A stretch of 64,000 nt of DNA from Streptomyces hokutonensis (GCF_000376565.1 NZ_BARG01000058.1:44884-108883); one strand, 5' to 3'; shown: positions 27,676-35,752, counted from the first letter of the stretch. Numbers and translations are program-made. Notes: generated by a model not told the origin, from the letters alone.

Positions 27676-28812
27676 CTAGGCCCTGAGTAGGCGTTTAATC
27701 CCATGAAGAACGGCCTCCTCGGCACCCAGCTTAACGGTGGCACCGGCAGCCATTGGATGACCACCACGACTGATGAACCAGCTCGGGTCCAATCTGAGCA
27801 ACAGAGCTGCCAGGTCGGGGGTGTGCAGCGTGCGCGCTCGGCGCAACTCAAGGCCAACTCCCACTCGGGTTTCTTGGCAAGACACCACTACTCCTTGATC
27901 AACCTTGGTTCGAGTTGCTGATGCAGCCAAATGAACAACTCTACGTGGCGCCTCTACCCGGACAAGGTATACAGGGAATTCCTTTGTGTGGAACCACGGA
28001 TCCTCGACAGCCGCATGCCGAGCAATATCCTCAACGAGAGACGAGACGACATTCTCAGCCTCGGCGATTGTGGTGAATATATCACTGCCTCGAACATGAT
28101 TACGCAAATCTCGATGCGTATCCACTTCATTGAGCCATGAATCAGAAAGGAACTGCATCTGCCTCATCAACGTCATATCATCACCCTGGAGAGATGAATC
28201 CGTATAGTAGGCATTAATCCCTCGACCAACAGTTCGCGCTAGCGAGTTGAGGTCATTCGGGAGGCGAGGCAGGATCTTGGCAAAAGTACGCGCCACCCCT
28301 TCGCCGTAAGCAGCTGCGAGGGCCACAAATTCGATAAATTCACGTCGGGCCCCTGGCGCTGCAGACTGCTGAAGCAGTTCAAAGCAGAATAGAGACGCCG
28401 GGCGAATTTCCGGAATGCTAGGCGAATCTAAAGGCAGGAGCTCAACGATTTCCACATTCGTTGGCAGCACCGAACTCAACCCTTTATGGTCATCATATAC
28501 ACGGAGGCCTACCGAAAGTGATTCTGCCAACTTTTCCAGGGCGGACGTTGCACTAAGCACATTGATATCAAAGGTAGCCAAGCGCTTAAGGCTGTTTTCT
28601 CGCACCCACTTCCCCAGGCCTACCAGATCAAGATTTTCAGTAAACACTTGATACATAGACCCTGGTGCTTCGTCAGCTACCAAACTGGCGAGGTAAGCAG
28701 CAAAGAATCCATCGGCATCCGCATGGAATGCCACGCCCGCCCCGGCCGCCAAGTAATTGCGCAGCTCATGCACCTCATGCGGCAGGTCAAGATGGGGAAA
28801 AAGAGATTTCAT
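27676..28812 (-). CDS. DHH/DHHA1-family phosphoesterase
   Basis: A 378-residue protein with the two-domain DHH layout of RecJ, NrnA and c-di-AMP phosphodiesterases. Motif I is H30-A-D32-A-D34-G (FHADADGFFAAYL), motif II D82 (TFDINV), motif III is VYDDHKG (D108-H109-K110), where the second His of DHH is a Lys. The DHHA1 glycine motif GGHPMAAG is at 350-357. Expected chemistry is Mn2+-dependent hydrolysis of a phosphodiester, such as an oligonucleotide or a cyclic (di)nucleotide. The ATG at 28812 overlaps the TGA of the upstream gene by one base, so the two are translationally coupled. AT-rich relative to the chromosome. Confidence 0.82.
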   Translation of the reverse strand: MKSLFPHLDLPHEVHELRNYLAAGAGVAFHADADGFFAAYLASLVADEAPGSMYQVFTENLDLVGLGKWVRENSLKRLATFDINVLSATSALEKLAESLSVGLRVYDDHKGLSSVLPTNVEIVELLPLDSPSIPEIRPASLFCFELLQQSAAPGARREFIEFVALAAAYGEGVARTFAKILPRLPNDLNSLARTVGRGINAYYTDSSLQGDDMTLMRQMQFLSDSWLNEVDTHRDLRNHVRGSDIFTTIAEAENVVSSLVEDIARHAAVEDPWFHTKEFPVYLVRVEAPRRVVHLAASATRTKVDQGVVVSCQETRVGVGLELRRARTLHTPDLAALLLRLDPSWFISRGGHPMAAGATVKLGAEEAVLHGIKRLLRA

Positions 28813-30209
28813 CACAGTTCCCTGACGATTGGATGGGCATAGGCAACAATTTGCTTCGATAGTATTTGCCATGTACGGGGCGAGTCCCCGTATATGATCG
28901 TACGAACGCCTTGCAGGTCGAAGGGAACGTCCCTGGAGTCCTCAGCCACGAGTACTACCGGTTTCCCAACGGCATGCGCAAGGCCGAGCTCATAGAATAC
29001 GTTTGCATTTCGCCCACTGAGGTCGGCAATTATGAAATCTGCAGCATTTATACCATCCCAAACATCTTCCATAATACGACTCGATGCATATATGTCATCT
29101 GCCCTCCTGCAGGAAATGCCGCACTGCTCACGCAACGGCGCAACTATGTAATCTTCGTATATCTCTGTCCGACGCTGGGGAGAAAACGGCATCAATACGA
29201 AACAGAAACCGCCCGGACGAATTCGAGGCTCACCCCAGAACGGATTTCTTGTCGTCGTCAGGTTACGCACCCGACGCTCTTTCGACAAACTCTCATTTGT
29301 CAGAGCGACTGCGAGTTCCGCCTCGAATGCGCTACCATCTTCAGCCAAGCGGTGAGCCATTATTGCACGCGACAGCACGGAAGTGGCGTACTCTTGGCTA
29401 TCAACAGAACCACCAAATGGCGGCGGCGTAGGGGTGAAGGAATCGAGAGCCGAAACGAAACCTTTCGCGCATTCCCCTAATGCCGACCACAACTGAGGCG
29501 GGATTGCTTCCTTAAGCACGTCATACCGCTCGAAAAGATTGTAAACGGTGAATGCGTCATCGACAATATTGTCGCTAAATTTCCCTCTACCTCCATTTGT
29601 GTTGAAATTTTCAAGCAGATACTCGCAGGCCCGTTCGGCTATTTCAGCAGGAACCGAATCGAGGTCCGCCATCAACGCCAATCCCATGGAAGTTATTGAA
29701 GTTCGGTCGTACCAGCATGTACGACCGTCCCATTCATGCATAATCCAATCGACGACTTCACCTATTTCGATAGGAGTCGATAGATCTTCGGCGAACCGGA
29801 TCAACTTCAACAGGAAAAACGGTGCGGGATAATTGGGATTCCCACCGGCGCGATACTTAAAACGCGCTATATGTTCAATATCGCTTTGGACTGTACGCTC
29901 ATATCCGTGAACGTTTAGCAATGGCCCGCTACGCCAATAGAATGTTGTATGTCGTTCCGTGTCAAGGTCGGCGAGATATCTTAATGGGCGGGCCAAAATT
30001 TCCGAATCCGGTGCGACTCCGACGGCCATCAAAGTCATACTCACGTGGCAGGTCGTGATTAGGCGATCAAGACCATCTGGTCCACCCCATGTGCCGTCGG
30101 AATGTTGACTGCCAAGCAGGCGAACCGTCTCACGGGCAACAATGCGCGCCGGATCGCTGGGGGTAACCGTCGGACGCGTACCCACTGCAAAGTATCGGCG
30201 AGACACCAT
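28812..30209 (-). CDS. Prenyltransferase-like helical repeat protein with C-terminal DRHyd/TIR-like domain
   Basis: A 465-residue two-part protein. Residues about 20-320 resemble the alpha/alpha toroid of prenyltransferases and squalene/terpene cyclases (QW-like SQHSDGTWGG at 34-43) but show no DxDD acid motif. Residues 335-460 form a nucleoside 2-deoxyribosyltransferase-like domain: FCFVLMPF, RRADDI, FIIADLSGRNANVFYELGLA with D396 and E407, the latter at the family's catalytic Glu. Such domains occur in bacterial conflict systems. The ATG at 30209 fits a leaderless transcript; the frame is open to 30371 but lacks support there. L76 is a TTA codon, so bldA tRNA may limit translation. Coupled to the DHH gene. 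Confidence 0.78.
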   Translation of the reverse strand: MVSRRYFAVGTRPTVTPSDPARIVARETVRLLGSQHSDGTWGGPDGLDRLITTCHVSMTLMAVGVAPDSEILARPLRYLADLDTERHTTFYWRSGPLLNVHGYERTVQSDIEHIARFKYRAGGNPNYPAPFFLLKLIRFAEDLSTPIEIGEVVDWIMHEWDGRTCWYDRTSITSMGLALMADLDSVPAEIAERACEYLLENFNTNGGRGKFSDNIVDDAFTVYNLFERYDVLKEAIPPQLWSALGECAKGFVSALDSFTPTPPPFGGSVDSQEYATSVLSRAIMAHRLAEDGSAFEAELAVALTNESLSKERRVRNLTTTRNPFWGEPRIRPGGFCFVLMPFSPQRRTEIYEDYIVAPLREQCGISCRRADDIYASSRIMEDVWDGINAADFIIADLSGRNANVFYELGLAHAVGKPVVLVAEDSRDVPFDLQGVRTIIYGDSPRTWQILSKQIVAYAHPIVREL

Positions 30210-30215
30210 GACGAT

Positions 30216-30243
30216 ACTGTAGCGACACAACTGCACTGCGCAA
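30216..30243 (-). promoter_or_regulatory. Candidate leaderless promoter of the DRHyd-DHH operon
   Basis: Minus strand TTGCGC (30243-30238), 16 bases, TACAGT (30221-30216), then six bases to the ATG. Transcription would begin at or beside the start codon; no Shine-Dalgarno sequence is present. Confidence 0.55.
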
Positions 30244-30485
30244 CAGGGAAAGGCCGACAGTGATTCACCCAGTGCCCCTTCATCGAGACTTGCCGCCGAC
30301 CGGGTATCCCAGGCTTGGCCTACTTCAGAGCCAGCAACACCCGCGCTGTCGCTGACCAGCGATAGCCACAACGACGTCGCTTAGTTGCGCCCTTTGCTGG
30401 ACAAGGTTTGGGGGGCGATCGGCGTCGTCGGCCGAACCGATCCCCGCAGACCACAGTTACGACCCCACACCTGCTCTGTCTGCCG

Positions 30486-30596
30486 GCCCGAGGTATCCGC
30501 CCGGCCGTCGCTGAACGAGGCCACCCCCACGGCTCCGGTCTAGGCGTATTCCGCTACGAGGTCGACCGCACCATCGTCTGGCTGTGCAACTTCTGG
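30486..30596 (+). pseudogene. Fragment of an IS5-family transposase C-terminus
   Basis: The plus strand reads ARGIRPAVAERGHPHGSGLG followed by VFRYEVDRTIVWLCNFW, which matches the conserved end of Streptomyces IS5-type transposases (HGSGLG...VER/VEQ...L..F). Only about 37 codons are left, without start, DDE residues or visible terminal repeats. The rest of the 30372-30755 spacer shows nothing else I can support. Confidence 0.65.
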
Positions 30597-30755
30597 GTGA
30601 TGTGCGCCCGTCAAAATAAAAGATCTTCGCCGGTAATGAGAGTAATGACGCGAGGAAGAAGATCATGATATATCATCGCCTGCAGGCTGGCAGAACGTAC
30701 GCGCCAAGACGCTGTGGGCAACCAGGCTCATCTGAGCCTTCAGAGGGGGCATTGC

Positions 30756-30953
30756 GTGAACAAGCAGCAAGCGATCGACGCCGCAAAACAGCTCGGACTC
30801 TCCATCGGTGATGAGGTCACGATGCAGAACGACGGTCAGATCATCCACTCACACACGAGCAGGTCTAACCCTTACGAGCACGTGGATGGCTGGAGGGTCA
30901 AGCGCACTGGCCAGGATAACTGGGAAACTGAGAAAATTCACGGTCCGGTGTAG
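30756..30953 (+). CDS. Small hypothetical island protein
   Basis: A 65-residue protein from GTG at 30756 (VNKQQAIDAAKQLGLSIGDE), chosen because GAGGGGG lies five bases upstream. The later part, HVDGWRVKRTGQDNWETEKI, is strand-like. Soluble, no known motif. It is followed by a strong perfect hairpin and is the only clear plus-strand gene left of the IS in the island. Confidence 0.6.
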   Translation: MNKQQAIDAAKQLGLSIGDEVTMQNDGQIIHSHTSRSNPYEHVDGWRVKRTGQDNWETEKIHGPV

Positions 30954-30963
30954 AAAAAATCTG

Positions 30964-31017
30964 GACATAGGTAAGGGCACCTCTCACGAGTGCATGAGAG
31001 GTGCCCTTACCTATGTC
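30964..31017. terminator. Strong 23-bp hairpin terminator
   Basis: Arms 30964-30986 and 30995-31017 pair perfectly over 23 bp with an 8-base loop, 10 bases after the stop of the small gene and 29 bp left of the IS630 end. Confidence 0.85.
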
Positions 31018-31044
31018 ATGCTGCTGAGCTTCATAGAAACACTG

Positions 31045-32132
31045 TTACTGAGCTTGAACTCGGGTTGTCGTCGGTGTGAGGGATAACCCGGTTCCGGTGA
31101 GGCATCCGTCGATGAGGTGGGTGCGGTGCTGGATGGTGCGGAGGCCGTGCCGGACGGTCTTGAAGAGGTGTTCGGGCGTGGTGAAGGCGGTGTTGGACAG
31201 CCATCCACGCCGTAGCAGTGACCAGATGCCCTCGACCGGGTTGAGGTCCGGTGCGTAGGACGGCAGTTGGTAGACGGTGAGCCAGTCCCGTCCGGCGATG
31301 AACTGCCGCATCCCGGCGGCGAGATGGACGTTGAGGTTGTCCCAGACCAGCACGATCGGGCCACCAAGCTGCTGGTGGGCGGTGATGAGCAGGTCGCGGT
31401 AGTCGGTCCAGGCGAAGCTCTTGCGTCCGTCGCGCCGGCCGTTGTCACGGCGCGGCCGGTAGATAAGCCGGGACCGTTCCCCCGGCTTGTAGCAGGTCAG
31501 GGCGGCAATCGAGATGCGACGGCGGGAGTGTCCACGGACCCGGATCACGGGCGTGTGTCCGCGTCGGGCCCAAGTGCGGGCGATCGGCGGCGTCATCGAG
31601 AAGCCGGACTCGTCCTCGAAGACGATCCATGCATCGAGCGCCGCCGCGGTCCTTCCACCTGCGGCCAGGTCTCCTTCACCCAGCCGGTGACCTTCTCCTC
31701 ATCACGTTCGACGGCCCGCCTGGCCGGCACCTGGCAGGAGAACCCGTGCCGGATCAGCAGTTTGCGTACGCCCTGCAGGGTGTAGCTCTTGTGGAAGCGC
31801 CGCCCGATCACGGTCTTGATCCTCGACAGCGTCCATCGCTGATCCGGCCAGCCGTGCGCGACTGGCCCCTTGGTCAACTCCCGTTCCAACTAGGCGAACT
31901 GGACCTCACTCAACCGTGGCGGCGAGGCCGAACCCGCCGAACGCAAAGCCCGCGGACCGCCCCTGTCCCAGGCCCGCCGCCACCGCTGCACCGACCGGAC
32001 GCTGACCCGTAACTCCTTCGCGATCACCGAACTCGGCTCGCCCACGGCAAACCGCTCGGCCGCCACCATCCGGACCTCTTCGCGGAACTGCCGACGCCCA
32101 TCGCTCACGCTCCCGCCCTGCGCATACCTCAT
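31045..32132 (-). pseudogene. IS630 transposase, interrupted
   Basis: The N-terminal segment (32132-31890) has two helix-turn-helix units (VGEPSSVIAKELRVSVRSVQ) and ends at an amber stop where relatives have a Gln. The same frame resumes (GPVAHGWPDQRWTLSRIKTV). Past 31640 the DDE domain continues in another frame: VFEDESGF, LVWDNLNVH and LNPVEGIWS supply D, D and E. The frame change with an ATGA overlap at 31593-31596 could be programmed frameshifting known in IS families; the amber codon more likely disables it. Confidence 0.8.
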
Positions 32133-32197
32133 GACACCGGCGCACCGCGACGATCAAGCCCTGTCAGCAGCTACGACAACCCGAGTTCAGGCTCAGT
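31047..32197 (-). mobile_element. IS630-family insertion sequence, 1151 bp
   Basis: Terminal inverted repeats of 25 bp (31047-31071, actgagcttgaactcgggtt...; 32173-32197) differ at one position. Between them the minus strand carries an interrupted IS630 transposase. IS630 elements duplicate TA; a TA precedes the left CTGAGC but is not seen at the right, so the flank has changed or the insertion was not simple. Its right end abuts the integrase remnant. Confidence 0.85.
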
Positions 32198-32528
32198 CAC
32201 CGCCTACGGCACGGCCACCGACGGACGGGTGTTCCAGACAATGCGCGGTGGGCTGGTCCAGGACACGGGCTATGGCGAGGTCTGGGCAGAAGGCTCGCAC
32301 CCGGGCCCTGACCACAGCCGAGTTCGAGTCCGTGTTGGCCAAGCGTCCTTATGATCTTCGCCACGCTGCGGTGTCCACTTGGCTCAGCTCAGGCGTAGAG
32401 CCTCAGCTCGTTGCCGAGCGCGCTGGCCACAGTGTGGGGTGCTCTTCCGGGTCTACGCCAAGTTCCTCAAGGACGGCGACGACACGGCCAATGCCAAGAT
32501 CTCTGCCCGTCTCGCTGGGGATTCGTAA
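32198..32528 (+). pseudogene. Remnant of the island's tyrosine-recombinase integrase
   Basis: Three plus-strand frames join into the C-terminal half of an actinobacterial phage-type integrase: YGTATDGRVFQTMRGGLVQD, then RPYDLRHAAVSTWLSSGVEP with LVAERAGHS, then VLFRVYAKFLKDG ending at 32528. The catalytic R of LRH, H of AGHS and Tyr of VYAK are visible but in different frames, so at least two frameshifts have occurred. The N-terminal half is missing at the IS630 right end. This was very probably the enzyme that used the tRNA-Tyr site. Confidence 0.85.
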
Positions 32529-32578
32529 GCGCCAGAGCGGCACTCTGCCGCCTTGAATCCGATTCCCCTCGCATCTCT

Positions 32579-33715
32579 TTACACGATATCGATATAGATG
32601 TCAGGCGATCCGGGGGGAATCCACTCAAACCCATGCAATTGTTGTGGCAAGTGAGGGTTACCTCGTTCCGTGGCGGTCAAATCAATTATTGATGCGATGC
32701 AATTAAAGGCAGACCCAAGGGAATTTCGCAATCCGGAACCCTCTGTCGCAAGGTACGCGGCCAGGGTACTCATCTTCCGGATGACTTGCCCGCTCACGCC
32801 ACCAATGCCAAACGCAATAACATGCGGACTCAGCGGGTTAGAAGTCTCGACTAGATCCGAAAAAGAATCCTCCCAACCCTCATCTGCCGGGACCCCGTCC
32901 GTAATTATAAAAACCAGAGGGCGCAACCAGCGTCGACCCCTCGGAGTTATGGCGAAATCTGCTTTCAACTGCGATCGCAGTACCCGAAACATCTTTGCAG
33001 TATTCGTTGTCCCGTTGGGTTCCAACATTGACATCCTGTCTATGTTAGGAACTTCAAGAAGCGGCTGAACAACGTGCGTATCCGAGCCAAAGCTGATGAT
33101 CGAAAAGGACACTAAGCCAGCAACCAGTCCCCGATTTTTCATATACTCAACTAGCCGATGGAGATCTTCATTGAGCTCCGACGTGACCGAAACCATGGAG
33201 TAAGAGGTATCGAGAACCAAATACACAGGCAAGCACGGATAAAAAAATGCCTCCGAGTCCCGCGCCGCCCAATAATCAACCCCCGGGGGGACTGCGGGCT
33301 GTTGCACATCCGACAAACCCTCAGCGCCACGACTGGATGACTGGAGCGCCGGAGGGGACCCGATCCCGGCCAGCGCAGCTCGCTGCCATAGTTGGTGGAA
33401 GCGATCTAGCTCCGTCTGAGGATCCGTGCCGCGCGCCCTGGACGCGAGTATTTCGACCAGCGCGTCAACCACTAACCACCTAGGAAGCTTCGGCGCGGTG
33501 AACGCGTCGTGCAGCCGACTGCGCGAGATCGTTCCCTCGGTCTCGCGCTCCATCTCGCTCAGCGAAGGCCTCCCTGCACTCAAATGCAGGGAGTGCAGGG
33601 CATCGTTCAGCTCCTTCAAGGGGCCCGTCACCGATGGGCGCTTAAGTTCCCCAGCACTGCCCACGCTCCGTCTCCTCATCCAAAACCATCCAGAAGCGTC
33701 CAGAAATAATGGCAT
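32579..33715 (-). CDS. VWA-domain protein (TerY-like) with helical N-terminal region
   Basis: A 378-residue protein. Residues 32-95 (LKELNDALHSLHLSAGRPSL...RSRLHDAFTAPKLPRW) resemble the helix-turn-helix-like N-terminal module common in Streptomyces signalling and conflict proteins. Residues 162-350 form a von Willebrand A domain with a complete MIDAS: D169-T-S171-Y-S173, T236/T237 and D273-G274. TerY-type VWA proteins bind metal and scaffold chemical- or phage-stress complexes. Start at 33715 is preferred for an AGGA element; codon 3 is then TTA. An alternative ATG is at 33679. Codon use is AT-rich. Its partners may be the other island proteins. Confidence 0.78.
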   Translation of the reverse strand: MPLFLDASGWFWMRRRSVGSAGELKRPSVTGPLKELNDALHSLHLSAGRPSLSEMERETEGTISRSRLHDAFTAPKLPRWLVVDALVEILASRARGTDPQTELDRFHQLWQRAALAGIGSPPALQSSSRGAEGLSDVQQPAVPPGVDYWAARDSEAFFYPCLPVYLVLDTSYSMVSVTSELNEDLHRLVEYMKNRGLVAGLVSFSIISFGSDTHVVQPLLEVPNIDRMSMLEPNGTTNTAKMFRVLRSQLKADFAITPRGRRWLRPLVFIITDGVPADEGWEDSFSDLVETSNPLSPHVIAFGIGGVSGQVIRKMSTLAAYLATEGSGLRNSLGSAFNCIASIIDLTATERGNPHLPQQLHGFEWIPPGSPDIYIDIV

Positions 33716-33847
33716 AACATCCGGTCCTGGGGAGATCTATCCGACAACATCTACAGACGTCGACGCCCGTCCGTAGTATCTGCGGCTCCCCAAAACTGGT
33801 GACTCACAACGGTCCGCCGACCGCCGCCAACTCACCAGGGAGCACAG

Positions 33848-34129
33848 ATGCGTACGCCAAATCGCTCGGACTTCATTGACCTACTCGCACTGATCGTAAT
33901 TGTCAGCGCGTCCGTAATCCTGGTCGTATGCGGGAACGTGAGCGCATCGACGATCATCATCGTCGGGGAGTTCGTCGCCGGCATCCTCTTTGCCTGGTTC
34001 CGGCTGGATGTCCGAAACCCGCGAGGCGACGAAAAGCTAGCGGAGCCCTCTCTGGTCCGAGTCCCCGAAGTCGCCGCTTGCGATGAGCAGCGCGCAGACG
34101 ACACAACAAGCGAGGTGGCGTCCGCTTAA
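33848..34129 (+). CDS. Small membrane protein of the island
   Basis: A 93-residue protein with two hydrophobic helices (LLALIVIVSASVILVVCG at 12-29; TIIIVGEFVAGILFAWF at 35-51) and a polar cytoplasmic tail. AGGGAG precedes the ATG by five bases. No family recognised. It is divergent from the VWA gene and close to attR; a membrane-acting role in the island system is possible but not shown. The following 150 bp up to the terminator hold the 19-bp end repeat only. Confidence 0.65.
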   Translation: MRTPNRSDFIDLLALIVIVSASVILVVCGNVSASTIIIVGEFVAGILFAWFRLDVRNPRGDEKLAEPSLVRVPEVAACDEQRADDTTSEVASA

Positions 34130-34196
34130 AAGTCGCTTCAGGACCGTCACAGCTCTACGGCGGTGGGCGTCAGGGGCCTTAAGCCGCTCAGCCCTC

Positions 34197-34215
34197 CGTC
34201 CACGCCTCGTCCACA
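34197..34215. repeat. Island-end direct repeat, right copy
   Basis: Exact copy of 27156-27174 (cgtccacgcctcgtccaca), near the right attachment site. Confidence 0.6.
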
Positions 34216-34282
34216 GAGTCCGAAACAGGGCGTTCGAACGCGGGACAGGGTGAGACAGCTCACCCATCTCTACAGGGCAAGA

Positions 34283-34329
34283 CTAAGGGTCCTGTGACCT
34301 GCTAAAACAGCAGGTCACAGGACCCTTAG
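34283..34329 (-). terminator. Island-supplied terminator for tRNA-Tyr
   Basis: Perfect 21-bp arms (34283-34303; 34309-34329) with loop aaaac, nine bases beyond the tRNA 3' end. It replaces the original hairpin now displaced to 26980-27021. Confidence 0.85.
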
Positions 34330-34335
34330 TTCCCG

Positions 34336-34419
<84 letters not shown>

Positions 34420-34653
34420 GGGGATGCTGCCTCTCGAACCGCTTCTCAGCGGTGCTCCGTGGCAACGACGTAAACGATACCCGATGCCCAGGGGTGCTTC
34501 GCCACCCGATAGATCGGCGCCCGGAGGGGAGGGGATGGCTAGGCTTATACGGATGCGGCCCGGCACCAACACCGGGCTCGGCGGCCGTCCCCACGCACGC
34601 CGATACGCAGTGACACGCATCGATACGCACCCCGATACAAGGAGCCACAGGAC

Positions 34654-35142
34654 ATGGCCGACTCCAGTTTCGACATCGTCTCGAAGGTCGAGCGGCAGGA
34701 GGTCGACAACGCCCTCAACCAGGCCGCCAAGGAGATCTCGCAGCGCTACGACTTCAAGGGCGTGGGTGCCTCGATCTCCTGGTCCGCCGAGAAGATCCTT
34801 ATGGAGGCGAACTCCGAGGAGCGGGTGAAGGCGGTGCTCGACGTCTTCCAGTCCAAGCTGGTCAAGCGCGGCATCTCGCTGAAGGCGCTGGACGCCGGTG
34901 AGCCTCAGCTCTCCGGCAAGGAGTACAAGATCTTCGCGTCCATCGAGGAGGGCATCTCCCAGGACAACGCGAAGAAAGTGGCGAAGATCATTCGTGACGA
35001 GGGCCCCAAGGGCGTGAAGGCCCAGGTGCAGGGCGACGAGCTGCGGGTCAGCTCGAAGAGCCGCGACGACCTCCAGGCCGTGCAGGCCCTGCTCAAGGGC
35101 AAGGACTTCGACTTCGCGCTGCAGTTCGTCAACTACCGGTAG
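34654..35142 (+). CDS. YajQ-family nucleotide-binding protein
   Basis: A 162-residue protein of the YajQ/UPF0234 family, with two ferredoxin-like folds. MADSSFDIVSKVERQEVDNA and RYDFKGVGASISW at the start and the C-terminal DFALQFVNYR are hallmark segments. Family members bind nucleic acids, GTP/ATP, and in Xanthomonas c-di-GMP; the role in Streptomyces is unknown. AAGGAG precedes the ATG. Lies next to tRNA-Tyr and ends at a good terminator. Confidence 0.93.
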   Translation: MADSSFDIVSKVERQEVDNALNQAAKEISQRYDFKGVGASISWSAEKILMEANSEERVKAVLDVFQSKLVKRGISLKALDAGEPQLSGKEYKIFASIEEGISQDNAKKVAKIIRDEGPKGVKAQVQGDELRVSSKSRDDLQAVQALLKGKDFDFALQFVNYR

Positions 35143-35191
35143 AACCAGGCCTCGCGCGCCCGGCGCGCAGCGGTACGCGGTGCGGTACGAG

Positions 35192-35223
35192 GAAGGGTGG
35201 GTGCCCGTCGGCACCCACCCTTC
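35192..35223 (+). terminator. Terminator after yajQ
   Basis: gaagggtgggtgcc (35192-35205) and its complement (35210-35223), loop cgtc, followed by tcttct. Confidence 0.85.
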
Positions 35224-35275
35224 TCTTCTGCTGGCTGCGGTACGGGGGCACCAGGGCCTGTCCGCCGGACAAGCC

Positions 35276-35542
35276 CTAGTTGCGCGAGTTGCCGAAGAAG
35301 ATGCGGTACGCGATCAGGAGGACGAGGGCGCCGCCTATCGCCGAGGCCCAGGTGGCGCCGTCGTAGAAGTTCTTGGCGACCGGGTGGTCCAGCCAGCGGG
35401 CCGATATCCAGCCGCCGAGGAACGCGCCGGCGATGCCGATGACGGTCGTACCGATGAAGCCGCCCGGGTCGCGGCCCGGCAGCAGGAATTTGGCGATGGC
35501 TCCGGCCAACAGTCCCAGGATGATCCAGCTGATGATGCCCAT
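35276..35542 (-). CDS. GlsB/YeaQ/YmgE-family stress-associated membrane protein
   Basis: An 88-residue integral membrane protein (MGIISWIILGLLAGAIAKFL...). The conserved GRDPGGFIGTTVIGIAGAFLGGW region and three hydrophobic helices identify the transglycosylase-associated protein family, despite no enzymatic evidence. The start at 35542 is chosen because the frame upstream lacks family similarity. Members are often stress-induced with Asp23/Gls24 proteins; none is adjacent here. Confidence 0.9.
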   Translation of the reverse strand: MGIISWIILGLLAGAIAKFLLPGRDPGGFIGTTVIGIAGAFLGGWISARWLDHPVAKNFYDGATWASAIGGALVLLIAYRIFFGNSRN

Positions 35543-35752
35543 GCCGTGAACCTGCCCTTTCACACTGTGCTTGCGCTGATCCGGAGCTGTGAATTCCGCC
35601 CGGACAGGCTGTGTTCGTAGGTCCTGCGCACGGCCTGTCGCTGCATGTTGCGCCGTGTCGATGAACAGGACGCCACGGATGCGTGTGGTGGTTGCAGGCA
35701 TCGGCGGGGTGGTGCCGTGCGGGTCCGGACGGCCGGCCGTGCCCGGAGTCGG

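Noticed and set aside
30408..30668. Intact 86-codon gene in the island
   Set aside because: Only a 37-codon stretch has meaning, as an IS5-type transposase end; the rest is unrelated, so it is treated as a fragment.
32131..32556. Independent 141-codon gene
   Set aside because: Its middle is one frame of the frameshifted integrase; the ends are noise.
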